The notes beneath the pieces are model-generated. The model saw only the letters and a program-made list of their open reading frames with translations. It was not told the origin of the DNA and searched no databases. Of a DNA stretch of 64,000 nt, positions 20,845-32,785 are shown piece by piece (within the stretch, counting starts at the first letter, position 1; every line of letters begins with the position of its first letter). Both the position numbers and the translations under genes were made by a program. The DNA lies in NCBI GenBank assembly GCA_917880885.1, contig OU862922.1:2575487-2639486 (forward strand), written 5' to 3'. This DNA is from Limnephilus marmoratus. Taxonomy: Eukaryota > Arthropoda > Insecta > Trichoptera > Limnephilidae.

Positions 20845-21272
20845 GTATACCGGCAACCATTTACTGGATAGCCAACACCTCTGCCATAGGTCACCCTAAG
20901 TGGCTCGCTACGTTTGGTGACTTAGCCGGGGTGCCCGGGTTCATGGGGTGAGGTTTGTCCGGGTCTTGGCAGCGGATGCGTCTGCCCATCAGCTGCGTGG
21001 CAGGCCGGATTGAATGGTTGAGGGAGTCTCTTTGAGTTCTCCAGCCATACTTTCTCGGAACATCGCCTTGCACCGTAGTGGTAGGGATGGATTCGTACGT
21101 CCGTCGCACTGACCCCCAGATTCTTACCCACCTCTAACACCCTTTTCCTTCCCAGAACTTCCTCTCCTTCCTTTCACAAAAAGACCCTCTCACAGCATCC
21201 CCAAAGATGACATAGGCCCTCAATGGAATTATTTTCCTCAGGGCCTCCTGTGTGGAGCTAATGTAAAAAAAA
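20845..21272 (+). mobile_element. SINE A copy 6, near full length
   Basis: About 428 bp. The head is aacacctctgccataggtca. The middle is gggtgcccgggttcatgggg, with tttgtccgggtcttggcagc. Next comes ggatggattcgtacgtccgt. The tail is ccccaaagatgacataggcc, then ttttcctcagggcctcctgt and gtggagctaatgtaaaaaaa. It is one of the best copies for a consensus. Confidence 0.85.
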
Positions 21273-21320
21273 ATAATTACACGAAAATATATTTCAAACT
21301 GTTTCAGTGGAACAATATAA

Positions 21321-21741
21321 TTTTGGTACCGCCGCTCCGGGAACCGTTTATTGGAAGACCAACACATCTGCCATAAGTCACCCCAAGTGCTTTGCTACGT
21401 TTGGTGATTAAGCAGGAATGCCCGAGCTTTTGGGGGTGAGATTTGTCTAGGTCTTAGTGGCGAATGCGAGTGCTCCAGTGCTGCGGATCAGGAGAGACTG
21501 CTTGATCTAGACCTCTCCAGCGGGACTCTCTTGACCCATCGCCGTACACCGCATGGGATGGATGGATTCATACGTCTCTCACTCTTCGACACTTTGACCC
21601 CCTCATTCCTACGCACCCCTCATATATGCTTCCTTCCTCTCCTTCCTTTCTCTAAAAAGACCCTTCACACAGCATCCCCAAAGATGACATAGGCGTTGAG
21701 GAATTTTTTCGCTCTAAACTTTCTGTGTGGAGCTTTTGTAA
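21321..21741 (+). mobile_element. SINE A copy 7, just upstream of dysfusion exon 2
   Basis: Full-length SINE A (ggtaccgccgctccgggaac to gtgtggagcttttgtaa) flanked by AACAATATAA at 21311-21320 and 21742-21751, a 10-bp target duplication. Its right end is about 68 bp from the exon 2 start. Confidence 0.85.
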
Positions 21742-21809
21742 AACAATATAAGACCATCAAATATTGTTATTAAAAATATAAGAGCAACAAATATTGTTAT
21801 TTTTCACAG

Positions 21810-21916
21810 CGGAGAATGGCATTTGGGATGGGACAAGTCTGACCTTCAAGGAGTCTCCTGGTATCACCTCTTGCACTGGGAGTGCCTGAGAGAAGCACAG
21901 TCCAAACACCGATTGA
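21810..21916 (+). CDS. dysf: dysfusion, middle PAS-B exon
   Basis: The acceptor is attgttatttttcacag (to 21809) and the donor GTGAGT (21917-21922). The exon is 107 nt: a first base C completing the Asn codon, 35 full codons, and a final A. Translation: GEWHLGWDKSDLQGV, SWYHLLHWECLREAQSKHRL. The 'SWY.L.H.E....AQ.KHRL' pattern is PAS-B core and typical of the Dysfusion/NPAS4 class. The last A joins TA of the exon at 41172 to give Ile, producing KHRLITQSEQ across the junction. Both splice phases fit only in this order, which is strong evidence for one gene. It has no start codon of its own and is too short to be found by open-frame length alone. Confidence 0.88.
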
Positions 21917-22354
21917 GTGAGTACAATTTTATTAAAAAAAAAAATTTCGTTACCTGGAAGCTGCAAGTGTTTTTGCTCAAAAATTGAAATATCCTCCTTC
22001 ATATTCTAAATGAATCTGAAAAATTGGATCGCACACTGACCTTTTTAAATCCTAACTTAACCTAATGTGTAAGCCTAACATGTAAGCTTAACCAGATATA
22101 AAATAAAAGACAATATAACACCACAAACCTATTTTATACTAATTTCTCCTGTACGATGACTATTTTCTAGAGACGGTCGATATTCCTGTAGAAAGTGTTT
22201 CAATCAACTCTTCGATAAACCATTACCAATTATTCTAAATCGAAATCTATTTTTTTTTTTTTCTGTAAATGTAAAATCATTTAATTGTCATCATATTATG
22301 ATTGAGGTTTTGGTAATCTCTAAATGTTTTCAAATACAATCAGTTGAGCAAAAC

Positions 22355-22490
22355 CACTTAGAGTCAGCACACACATCTATCGGATCTGCCCTTATGATGG
22401 ACACTGCAACGCTGTCCGAAACGTTGGCTAAAGAAGGAGGTAGCGCAACACGGCATAACACCCCAAAAACAAATAACGAAAAAACATATT
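22355..22490. repeat. Foldback family C, half copy
   Basis: gatctgcccttatgatggac, gaaacgttggctaaagaagg and gcataacaccccaaaaacaa match the long arm of family C; the left terminus is missing. Confidence 0.65.
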
Positions 22491-22589
22491 AAGTCATTCA
22501 TTTTTTCACAGCCTATAAAAACTTAAAAACTAGTATTTATGTGTTGCAATTCCAACATTTAAATGTCGAACCGACTTATATAATAACGA

Positions 22590-23055
22590 ATAATGTAATA
22601 CCAGCTTTTGCCTCCGGCTTCGCACGCGCCACTCACCCCCCCCCCCCCCCCCCCAACTCCCCACACCATCCCCAACCAACCCCCTCTATACCCGTTACAT
22701 TAATTTTTCAAACAGCTCGCAAAAACGTAACACCTGTTAAAACGTAACAATCAAACACGCGCAGTAAATTTTAACTTTAATAGGGATCTCCATAGTAACC
22801 TAAACAAATAACAAAATGACAGCGCACGTCAAACAATTACTTAGCGACGCTTTGCTTTTCGTCTGGACAATAAACGTATAATAAATAATTTAATAACACC
22901 AGAGCATACCAATATATATAGCCTATAGTACTCGCAAATAATTTAACTTTCTATTAGTGAAAGAATTTTTAAAATCCATTCAGTAGGTTTTGCATGAAAG
23001 AGTAACAAACATCCAAACTTTCGCCTTCATAATATTAATAAAATTAATAGGATGT
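22590..23055. repeat. Degenerate interspersed element with a C19 run
   Basis: The start (accagcttttgcctccggct, tcgcacgcgcc) and end (aactttcgccttcataatat taataa) resemble the conserved ends of widespread insect elements that begin with a 'ggcttcgc' motif and end in 'ttataatattagta'. A pure C-run occupies 22636-22654. Class not assigned. Confidence 0.35.
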
Positions 23056-23259
23056 TTTACTCAATAAAAATTTAAAAAATTATGACCTCACACAGATCTC
23101 CAATTGTCATCAATTTGTTACAAGTATGTACATATACTGTATAATCCTTTTACTTTAAAGTGGCGTTAACTAGTTGCGATCACCAATTGAAAAGCGTAAA
23201 TAATACGTCGTTATTTTTGCAATAAATTAGCGATTTCATATTTCGCAAACTTTTGCTGA

Positions 23260-24287
23260 GGAAGTAACTAAATCACCATGTTTGAAAATGTGGAATGTTC
23301 CTAAAATAATCGCTCATAGCTTTGACTGTATACATAGAGGAATTGTTAATGTTTGTGACTGTGAAAAAATAGATTTCACAAATGAATATACTTATCTGGG
23401 AATAATTGTTGATAACAATTTTAAGTGGGATAAACAAGTGGCTAAAATTTGTAACCAGCTCAGATCCTTAGCTAGTAACTTTTACAAATTAAAATTTATT
23501 TTGCCTCATTGTACTCTTAAACTCATATATTTTTTTATGGTCGAATCCATCCTTAGATATGGTATTCGAACTTGGAGACATGCAAGCACTACTTACATTA
23601 AATATATTGAAAATTTACAAACTGCCATAATAAAAAAAATTGTCACAACAAATATTTACAAACAGAGACATAACTTAAAACTACTGTATGGCTCAGAGAG
23701 CCTACTTACAATAAAAGGTCTCCACTGGTTCACTACTATTATGGATAACATGGGGGAAAGCCCTTACAAACACCTACTTGTACACAAACATACCACAAGA
23801 TTTAGAGAAGGAAAGGGCCTAAAAACTCCTCGAATATTAAATAAATATGGAAGCCGTACTCTTGAATATCTAATACCAGTGATTTTCAATAAAATCAATA
23901 AAAACATAAAATTTGAAAAAAATGAGAGACTGTCCTAAAATGATAAAACTATGGTTAATGAACGAAAACTCCATGTATCTTTGAATATCTTAATAAAGTT
24001 GCCTACATATTGAGGCAGATATATTGAAATATCTTATATATTTATGATTGTAAGTTAAATTATCTAATATTACTATGTGATCTATTCTAATGTTTCCTTA
24101 AAACTATAAATGTATTTACTAATATTTTTCTTAGATATTATATTAAGAATGTTTAAATTGTTAGAACCTTCAGACAAGCTGTCATATGACAGCTTTGTAG
24201 ATCTACTCAAATTTTTGTACAAAATGTATTATGTTATTTAATAAAATAAAAAAAAATAAAAAAATAAAATAAAACAAAAAAAAAGTT
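23260..24287 (+). mobile_element. 5'-truncated LINE ('LINE3') with A-rich tail
   Basis: A coding remnant to 23938 is followed by an about 300-bp 3' UTR and an A-rich tail (ataaaataaaaaaaaataaa type) at 24238-24287. Confidence 0.8.
23282..23938 (+). pseudogene. LINE reverse transcriptase, thumb/C-terminal region
   Basis: 218 codons: TNEYTYLGIIVDNNFKWDKQ, then ICNQLRSLASNFYKLKFILP, TLKLIYFFMVESILRYGI, a YIENLQTAIIKKIV stretch, then LLTIKGLHWF and RTLEYLIPVIFNKINKNIK. The 'YLGI..D....W ... YKL...LP ... VES.L.YGI..W ... LQ..I.K.I' order is the part just after the RT palm in insect LINEs. The catalytic YADD is absent, so the copy is 5'-truncated. After the in-frame TAA the next frame continues with KMIKLWLMNE, which suggests a one-base shift close to the original C-terminus. 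The closest match in the window is at 9505-9672. Confidence 0.8.
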
Positions 24288-25074
24288 AAGAATAGTCGAT
24301 AAAAAAATTATAGCTGACAAAATTAATTTCAGAGTGTAATGTTTGTCTTGTGGTGACATTTATGTTGCAATATCACAAATGGGGCAGCCAAAACATTCTT
24401 CCTACATGCTGAGATAAAGAAAATTCGTCATACACTTCGTTAATTGTAAAGTGTTGAAATATTTGATATACAAGGAGTTTTATAGCCGGGTATAAAAGCT
24501 ATTAATCTAATTAAAATTAAGTACCTAATTAACGTGTTCACGAATTAAAATTCTCAAGAAAAAACCTTGATTGTGATGATTCATTCGATATCACAGTGAA
24601 ATAACACGGGCTCTAATTAAACTGGTTTAAGTTTAAATAACACATCACAAAGAAGCATTTATTCCTGATGTTAATGTTTTACAAATCATATCAACTATAT
24701 CAAATGATAACGGAGTTCACAAGAAAAAAAAATCGTAAAATCTTGAAGAAGTTCCTGAATCTACTTAATCATGTAGTCATCAAAGAGTAAAACATTTTTT
24801 GTACCCAAATAAAAAACGCTATACGGCCAAACACGAAACGGAGAGAAATCTATTAAAACCGTTTTAATTGATTTATACGTCTACGGCCATTAAAAAAATA
24901 CTTAAGATGAAATGGTTTTTTTTTCTGGTGCACATTAACAACTATTATGCCACTTGTCTGCGAGAAATATTCGATCTTTTAAAATCGTTCACAACCGATG
25001 CGAATGGTTTCAAGATGATTACTTGATTTGCACAATATTATAGAATTATTTATCATACAATTTTATATCTTTTC
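24288..25074. other. Intron stretch without recognised features
   Basis: AT-rich; nothing recognised. Confidence 0.5.
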
Positions 25075-25775
25075 ATCTACTGTGTGGCAGGCCGGATTGG
25101 AAGAGACTGATTGAGGGAGACATTTTGACCTCTCCAGCTGGACTAGTCTAGATTGACCAAATATATTGAAATATAAGAGAAATGCTATCCGCAGATTTTA
25201 CAGGGTGGGACTGTGTTTCCTGGCATCGCCGATATTATTAACCAATACTACAGCACACCTTCAAAAATTCAACTAAATGAATGATTTTTTTCCGTATTCA
25301 AAGCAAATTGTTAACGAATACTATTGCACACCTTCAAAAATCAACTAAATGAACGATTTCTTTCCGTATTCAAACTTTGCTCTTTAGGAAATAGTCCGCC
25401 GACAGTCGGGTGGCCATCATAGCATATCTCTTGTATTTCAATACCTTTGCTCTGGCCTTACACCGCAGTGGGAGGGATGGATTCATACGTCCGTCACTCC
25501 TGGATACAATGTTATAACTTTTCACCTACTGCGTGGCCGGCCGGATTGGGAAAGACTGGTTGAGGAAGACCTTTCGACCTCTTTTATCCTTCCGGACTCT
25601 CTTGATCCATCGCCTTGCACCGGGATAGATTCATACGTCCATCACTCCTGGACATATTGACCCCCAGATTGCTACCCATCCCTCATATCTTTTTTTCCTT
25701 CCCAGAACTTCCTTTCCATAAAAGGATCCTTCAAACAGCATCCCCAAAGATGACATAGGCCATAAAGATTTTTTT
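25075..25775 (+). mobile_element. Two adjacent SINE A remnants
   Basis: First remnant: 25075-25160 (tgtgtggcaggccggattgg) and about 25450-25500 (gggagggatggattcatacg), separated by about 290 bp of unrelated DNA. That DNA includes a roughly 64-bp tandem duplication (acaccttcaaaaattcaact, 25243-25375). Second remnant: 25510-25775, from ctactgcgtggccggccgga to catccccaaagatgacatag. Confidence 0.7.
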
Positions 25776-26446
25776 ACCCAGCCTGAAAGCTCTGAAAAAT
25801 AAACCACTTCTTGTTTACACTCCATACGATAAGCAGATCTGAGTTATGTGTGAAGCTTTCATTTGAAAATGAAATTTAAAAATTTTAACCTAACTTAAAA
25901 TAAATACAACGAATAAGTAATCTTTGCAGAAGAAGTTTATATTATTAATCAATCTAAATCAAACGGATCGAGACAGAAAAAAATGAAGATAAAAGTATTT
26001 TAGTTTATTAGGGAAATAAACAGTTATACATATTTTGTTAATGTAATTACATATCACATGGTTGCGAAGTTTCCGCAAAAATTCATAGTACAATAGAAAG
26101 ACATAGATGATTAAAAAAAATGAAATGGCAGAAAAAGAAAAAAAGGATTAAAAACACAGATTAAATTAAATATGCCATTAAACTTTTTCCTTAGTATATT
26201 TTCACATGGACATGATTAAAAAAAGAACAACATAATTAAATTGAGAAAATAATACACAGCAGGGGTAGGGGGTTCGTTATTAACAATTTGTTTAAATTAT
26301 TTCAACGAGCATTATGCATTTAGTAAATTGACCTGAGGTCAAATCTATCTTAGGGACCAAATTTGACGCTGAAAGAAGTATTTGTTTAGATCTGATTTTT
26401 TTTTATTACGCACCAGATTTAAATGTCCGGGTTAAATTTTCCCCCC

Positions 26447-26473
26447 AAAAAAAAAAAAAAAAAAAAAAAAAAA
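26447..26473 (+). repeat. Poly(A) run of 27
   Basis: An uninterrupted A-run directly follows a run of six C. No element on the plus strand could be assigned upstream of it. Confidence 0.9.
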
Positions 26474-26638
26474 GAAGGAAAAACTAAACCCTTTCATACA
26501 TTTCCCCAAATGATCATCCAGTGAATCCACGTTATGCAATTGCACTATATAAGTATTATAAATACAAAACAATACAAGAACAACATGTCAACCCACTAGA
26601 GACCAAATGGGAATATAATTCACCGACTCCAGATATTT

Positions 26639-26926
26639 TCATATCAGAGGGTTCGGCTCTGTGGCATTTCTAATTGAACCTATAAATCCTACTGATCCCT
26701 CAATATAAATATTTAAAAAATCTTTTGTAATCCTACATGTATTTAAAATTACTGCTTTTTGCATTTTTATATACAAATTCTTTGACAAATCTAATATGCT
26801 TAAATTTTTAATCAGATTCCTAGGTATTATGCCAGTGGCCGAAATAACAAATGGTAATATTTTTATAGTCCGAGAATGCCAAATTCTTTTAATCTCATTT
26901 CCTAAATCTGTGTATTTTCTAATTTT
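26639..26926 (-). pseudogene. LINE-type C-terminal fragment without start codon
   Basis: A 96-codon minus frame ends at TGA (26639-26641): KIRKYTDLGNEIKRIW, ILPFVISATGIIPRNLIKNL, LYIKMQKAVILNTCRIT. Similar 'YkDl..eI.r.W ... P.vi.a.G.i.k.L ... QK...L.T..i.r..L' endings are frequent in insect endonuclease/reverse-transcriptase elements (R2/RTE-like annotations). It is preceded in frame by a TAA. Clade not certain. Confidence 0.55.
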
Positions 26927-27924
26927 TTAATTATTTTCAATCATTTTTATTGATAATATATTTCAATTTTAAAATTACTAATATTAACCTCAACTAATCC
27001 CAATATTTTGTCAGCTGCTATCTTTTTTTACATTTTTATAAAATATTTACCCAAATATATCTTTAACCTAGGTAGTACCTCGGATATACCCCGATTTTTT
27101 CTGGTTCACAAAAATGTATGTGTATTTGAGTATATGTCAGCACAAAGCTCTATTTAGAAATCAAGAATATTTTTTCGTTTTTCCACTTTATTAAAAAAAA
27201 AACTCGCTCTTTAAATAAAAAGTCATTAACGCTGTTCGGGTTTCGTTCTTGAAATATTTATGCGCGTTGCTGTCTAATTATGAAATTGCTGCAAATCGTC
27301 GACTCGTTGGGGAACTTAAAAGCTTGGCGCCATGCGTATGAGATCATCGTATAATATTCAGATACATTTCTTATATTATGCCACTTACGTGTCTATTTCT
27401 AGTGAACATTAGTCATTCGTCGGAATTCATAAACAAAAAACCACTCTTAGTAATACCCTTATAAAAGCTTCGAGAAGAACACTTTTTAAGTTTCATGTAA
27501 CGATACTAAGTACATGACAAAAAACTTTACTGACATTATATAAAGTGATTAAATTGCAGTACATTGACTTGAGAATCAACGAATATTGAGGATGAGTCAG
27601 CATTCGAACCAAAACATTCATTTGAACAAGAATTATCGACAGAATAAACCTACTCGAAATGCAATATGAGTGACGGTCGGTGTTTTTTTTTGTGCCCTAT
27701 ATGATTTTATTGACTTCCACCCGATTTCAATGTTTTGGTTGCACAAAATGATTTATTACCGGTTAAACTGATTTACTTAGAAAATAATTGTGGCATTCTC
27801 TACTCTATGGGGTACTTTAAAATCTGTTGAAAGATCGGAATATAAACATTAATTAATAAAATAAGGAAAAATATTTACTTCCTACTTCTCAGTATGTTCA
27901 CAAGACCTAAATCATTAAAAAAAT

Positions 27925-28005
27925 AATATTTAATTCATGGAGACAATTTTCACGAAGCTCTATCGAAAATCTGGAACAGAAAAATCTGTAAAAGATTCAA
28001 ATTTG
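27925..28005 (-). repeat. tRNA-SINE tail fragment
   Basis: On plus, aatatttaattcatggagac and tctatcgaaaatctggaaca match the complemented tail of the SINE pair at 11480-12283; the tRNA-like head is missing. Confidence 0.55.
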
Positions 28006-28171
28006 CGGTTCCCTTTACGAGTAAATTCATCCGAATTTGGAATTTTCGTGTCATATTTGGAAAAAATCAGTCGCTACGCGATGCGTTTTTAACCATAAAG
28101 TTAAATAATAGAAGGAAAATAATATAAATTGTTCATATCGAAAAAAGGAGAGTTCTTTGGATTCTCTATAT

Positions 28172-28972
28172 CAGGGGTCACCTAATGGCGGACCGCGGTC
28201 CGGATTAGGATCGCCGACCTACTTTGTGCGGACCTTGTGTTAACGTTCCAAGATATTTTTTCATTAAGGATCTTAAGTTGGAATTTGAAAACAGATTAAG
28301 ATTTTAAGAATGTCGACGACATTCTCAGTAACATTTACTCTCTGCATCCTTGTGATGAATGGAGCAATGAAGCTGCAAATATTTTCGTGAGTAATAAAGC
28401 AGCTCTCCAAATGGAAATGATCGATTTCCAAGAAAATACAGTTTTAAAACACCAAAAACTGGAAGTTTCTTGTCAAGAGTTTTGGATAAAATTTGTTTGT
28501 GCTAATAAATACCCAGAATTAAAAGAATTAGCCTTGAAACTTCTCACCTGTGTTTGGGTCAACATATGTTTGTGAAGCAGCATTTTCCAATATGAACTTC
28601 ATTGAAAATAAATTCCGGGGCAGACTTACCGATAAAGATCTCCAAGATTTAATGACAATAGCCAGCACAAACTTCAGTCCAAACTTCGGACGGATAGTCC
28701 AAGGTAAAAAATGTCATTTTTCTCATTAATATTGTAAAAAAACCCTTGGTACTTCTTTTTATTCATAACATACGTTTATTATGTAATAAAATAATGATCC
28801 GGAACCCATTCGTTCTATTTGTTCATTGATATTGTATCTACAAATATTTAAATACTGCAGTTTATTATTTCAATTGTTAATCCGGGGGGGGTGAAGCTTT
28901 TTCCCTTCCGGACCGCGACGGTCATGTTATTTAAAAAAACGGACCCCTAACGAAAGTAATTGGTGACCCCTG
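28172..28972 (+). mobile_element. hAT element of another family, 801 bp
   Basis: The termini CAGGGGTCACCTAATGG and, complemented, CAGGGGTCACCAATTAC share a 12-bp inverted repeat typical of hAT. The flanks CTCTATAT (28164-28171) and CACTATAC (28973-28980) agree at 6 of 8 positions, a decayed 8-bp duplication. Most of the transposase is deleted. Confidence 0.85.
28300..28730 (+). pseudogene. hAT transposase C-terminal remnant, frameshifted
   Basis: Frame 1: DDILSNIYSLHPCDEWSN, LQMEMIDFQENTVLKHQKLE, then FWIKFVCANKYPELKELALK up to a stop at 28573-28575. A second frame continues the protein: VFGSTYVCEAAFSNMNFIE, NKFRGRLTDKDLQDLMTIAS. The 'GSTYVCE.AFS.M...' motif with 'R.RLTD..L...' is the hAT dimerisation domain. 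The frameshift lies near 28545. It belongs to the group often annotated as general transcription factor II-I repeat-like or ZBED-like transposases. Confidence 0.85.
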
Positions 28973-31900
28973 CACTATACGATGTACGTCGATTTAAGGT
29001 TTTCCCGCTTTCACCACTAAACTAGTAACTTAACAATAATTTGAGAGATTTCATGATATTCATTCCGGTTGCAGATTTTTTCTTTAATTCCGTAGGTTAA
29101 AAGTACGTGGAAGAATTTTCACTGTAATAAGCTAGTTATAATGATACAAGTCCCATCTCATACTTCTCACGTCAACGTTCCTCGATAATTTATTAAGTCA
29201 AGGGATGGACGACGGACGTGTGTTTACCAATAACCCGTTCCCAATGCAATTATTTCGACTAGGAGGCACCACACATTGTATTATAGTCGTATCGTACAGC
29301 GTACAGTACCGAATTAAACGTAATTTCTCCGCCTAATAACATGGCATTAAGCGGCTATCATTTAAATTGGGTAATGACCATCTTTATTGCTCGAGTCCAT
29401 AACCGCGCAGGCGCATTACCTGCTCCGGGAAGGAGTCTCACCGATGCTTAATTCATCCTCGTCTTCTCATTCCTTGTGATTTCGTCAGACTTCCTACATA
29501 TTTGTAAGTGTATGTGTATGTGTGCAGGGACGTATGTGCGTTATTAGTTTCATCCTTTATTGGTATTGATATTGCATTATCCGAGATGTTTCTATGATTG
29601 GATTACACAGTTGACGAAGACGCAGCACAAAATTTTACGTACATATTATGAAGAAACTTTGTTTGAATAACTATTGGGGAGTTGAAAAGGTACCCGAAAA
29701 GCGGAAAGAATGGGTGTTTGGTTCTGAAACAGTTTAAAAAATTAAATACACATTCCCAAGTCCTTCATTCATTCATTTATTCCTTTGTTTCCCTCCTCTC
29801 CTTTAAGTCCCTACTTAGTTACTTCAAAAGGAAAATAACAAGATGTTTTCATACCTACGTGGAACTCATCTAAAATATTAGAACAAAAATTTTAAATTAG
29901 CTACTTGTTGTGTTGAAAAATCGAAGTGACATCGCTCACAGCTCGCAATCGAAATCTCGCAATTAATCGTAAATTTCCTAATTGTGGCGTTATTGTGGAA
30001 AGCTGCCAGCACCAGGATCGATCCTGAAACAGTGGAAGAAGCCATCAAAGGTAGGGACTTATTCCTTCCATCTCCAATTCCCGTGATTTGAGTTTTCAAA
30101 ACGCAATCGATTGTCTTGTACTAGCATAATTCAGTCCATATCTCTCTCGTGTTGCGGTATCGGTCGTGACAATGGGGGAAAACCAAGGAATGCCGACTTA
30201 CCCTGTTTTCTTCCTGCGGTTGTCTAAATTTCGCTAGTTCAACACATTAACCACCAAACTCGAGAGTTCACGATGGTCCTGACACAAGGGCTCCGTAAGC
30301 ACTAACAATTTGTCATTACAGAACTATTATTATTTTTCAACTGAACACGATGACATGAGTTGGCATAAGGTAGGTAGGTGAAAAAAAATTACAAGGTAGA
30401 AATTACATTTTTGGGAAAAGGTTCAAGGATAAATTCTAGGTGCTAATAATAAATTTGAGGGTTTTAATATTATATTTAAACGCTGAAGAAAAACATAATG
30501 TTGCAGATTAGAAATGTAAATTAGTCATGAAACAGAAAAAGTAATTAAAAATGTTACGGCCAGGGATTAAACCCTAGACCTTTGTTTAACTGGAACAACA
30601 CTACACTTTTTCCACTAAGATATTGAGAGTTAATCATTTTCTATCATTTTATCTATTTCGTATAAGAATTTTAAGAATTACCCTCAATTATTTCCCACTT
30701 TTTGGCTGGACTTAATTCCTATATTTTTAATTTATATCATACGCAATAAAATATTAATTCATTTAAAAAAATTCATGATAAATTGTTGATTTTTGCAATA
30801 ATAGAATAACGAAACGATGGAGATAATGATTTTTATTCAAGTTATTATTATTTTTTTGTTAACACAGATCGTCATGGTAGTGATAATTTTTTTAAGATTA
30901 ATTTTTTTTTTGTATTACGTACGTAAATATTTACATTAAAATACAAAGAATTCCCTGTGCAGTTTATTGTTGACGATACTGGCATGTTTCTACCATAATT
31001 GAGTTTTTAAACAAATCTTACATTGTTAAGACATTTATTAAGACTAGTCAGCAGCTGAATTGGTAAGTTCATCGGGCACTTGAAAATGTTTGATTTTATC
31101 TACAAAAACTTTTCTAAAACTTATTTTTATAAAGCAGTTAGAAGCAGTAGTAATTGATATCACATATAAGAAAAACACTCACAGTTTGTTACCAAATTCT
31201 AACTAGAAAAAAAAAACTGAAACCGACTTAAGGACGGAATCGATTTTTCTCCGTATTTGTTTCATCATTTGCTCTATGTGATTTACCGCCGCAATCAAAA
31301 CCACCCAAGGCAAGACTTATGGGAACATTTCTACAGATATTAACCATTGATGTAAGCAGCTATTATTTCCTCTAAGTATGATCAATACTCTTAGAGCCTT
31401 ACGAACAGAACCACCCTCTCAAATATCAGTAGAAACTCGTTCACTCTAACATTATATAAGTTACTTTTATATCTTTTAATTATATACACGGCAACACGTA
31501 CATATTAAATAACACTGTATTAAAATTCTACGGCAAAAAATGTGTGTACGTATTCATATCACTTGTAGACAGTTTTTGATTAAAGGTTTCCTGTCTCACC
31601 TTACAGAGAGATCTTTCAATACGAGTGAGGCTTCGACTACTCGTAATAATTAAGTACGTAGGAGTGAGTAGCTTTTTATTGAACTTAATGTTTGGATAAA
31701 CACGTTAGTGAATTGAGGAGTGTGTGAGATGAAATCATGAGAGGAATATTTATGTTTACGTTTTATTTCATACCGGAGCGCGCGAACCTGTTATAAAAAT
31801 CATCTTGTAATGGCAGGTACGTATCGATAATGCACACCTGAGATTAAAACATTCTCTAGAATTTGAAGACGTAAAAAAATATTTATAAAAGTCATGTTTT

Positions 31901-32582
31901 TTTTACCACTACATACTCGTAAGATTGGGGTAGGTTTTAAAAGAGGGAGGCCAGGGGGAGTGAGAGGGGAATCAGCTTATTCGAAGCTGGTCACCAAATA
32001 CGGCTATATTGCCATTTGAAGAAATGTTTCGATTCTAAATGACGGTCTTTCATCAAGGCGCCGAAGAGAGAATTTACCTTTCCAGAATTAACTAAGCAAC
32101 CACAATTAAAATTTAAAAAAAAAAATTAAAAAATGGCTTTAAAAAAATCAAAGAAGAGTATTTAAAATAAACAGTATTTTTAAGTGTCCACCTCATAACA
32201 GGAACCTCTAATGAGGAGGACTAATAAAAATATTATTTATTATATTATATGTTTTTCATCCTTATAATTTTAAATTATCTAATAAGTAAATAAATTTGTA
32301 ATTATTCAAAAAAATTAAAAAGGAGGCAGGATCCTCAAAGAAGGGACAGAGAACCCAGAAGTATATTTGTTGTAAAAGCACGTGGAAGCTTATCGTGGCC
32401 AGTCTTCCTGGTAATAATGTTCCATGTCAAAATGTTCGCAGTTAAAATTTTACCTACCAAAATGTCCCCGGTCAAAAGTTCCATTCCAAAAAGTTTCTAG
32501 TTAATAGTGGAAAGAATTCTAATAGATAGCACGATAATAATAAATAAAATAATTAAAAGTTTTAGGTTACGAAGTCTAGATT
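28973..32582. other. Long intron stretch with only minor remnants
   Basis: A degenerate tRNA-like block lies on minus at 30555-30630 (B-box-like gggtttaatccctgg). A SINE B fragment is at 31925-32075 (minus). A short plus segment at 30000-30054 (reads TRIDPETVEEAIKG, followed by gtaggg) is noted but not assigned. Nothing else is recognised. Confidence 0.45.
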
Positions 32583-32785
32583 AATAGAAAGACATGGCAT
32601 GACCAAGTGAATCAGGTACTTGAGTCGGGTCATGGCAAGAGTCAAAATAATAGAAGAGAATGTATGAGACGATGGATGAATGAAAACAAGGTAAGGAGTG
32701 TGTGCCAAGACCGAGTTGTTTGGCGGTCCGTCCTCTCTGCCCACCCCTGCGGGGAAATGGCGTGATGGTTAGTTAGTTAGTTAGG
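32583..32785 (+). pseudogene. RTE-like LINE 3' end with TTAG tandem tail
   Basis: Frame 32583-32765: NRKTWHDQVNQVLESGHGKS, RRECMRRWMN, VCQDRVVWRSVLSAHP and a stop. The 'W.DQV...L ... RREC...WM ... VC.DR..WRS' ending is a LINE C-terminus. It is followed by ggttagttagttagttagg, a short tandem tail as in RTE-type elements. Confidence 0.65.

Noticed and set aside
20891..21140. Minus-strand open frames with proline/arginine-rich translation
   Set aside because: They lie antisense inside SINE A; similar frames recur in other SINE A copies (9241-9435, 58549-58854) only because the repeat is GC-rich.
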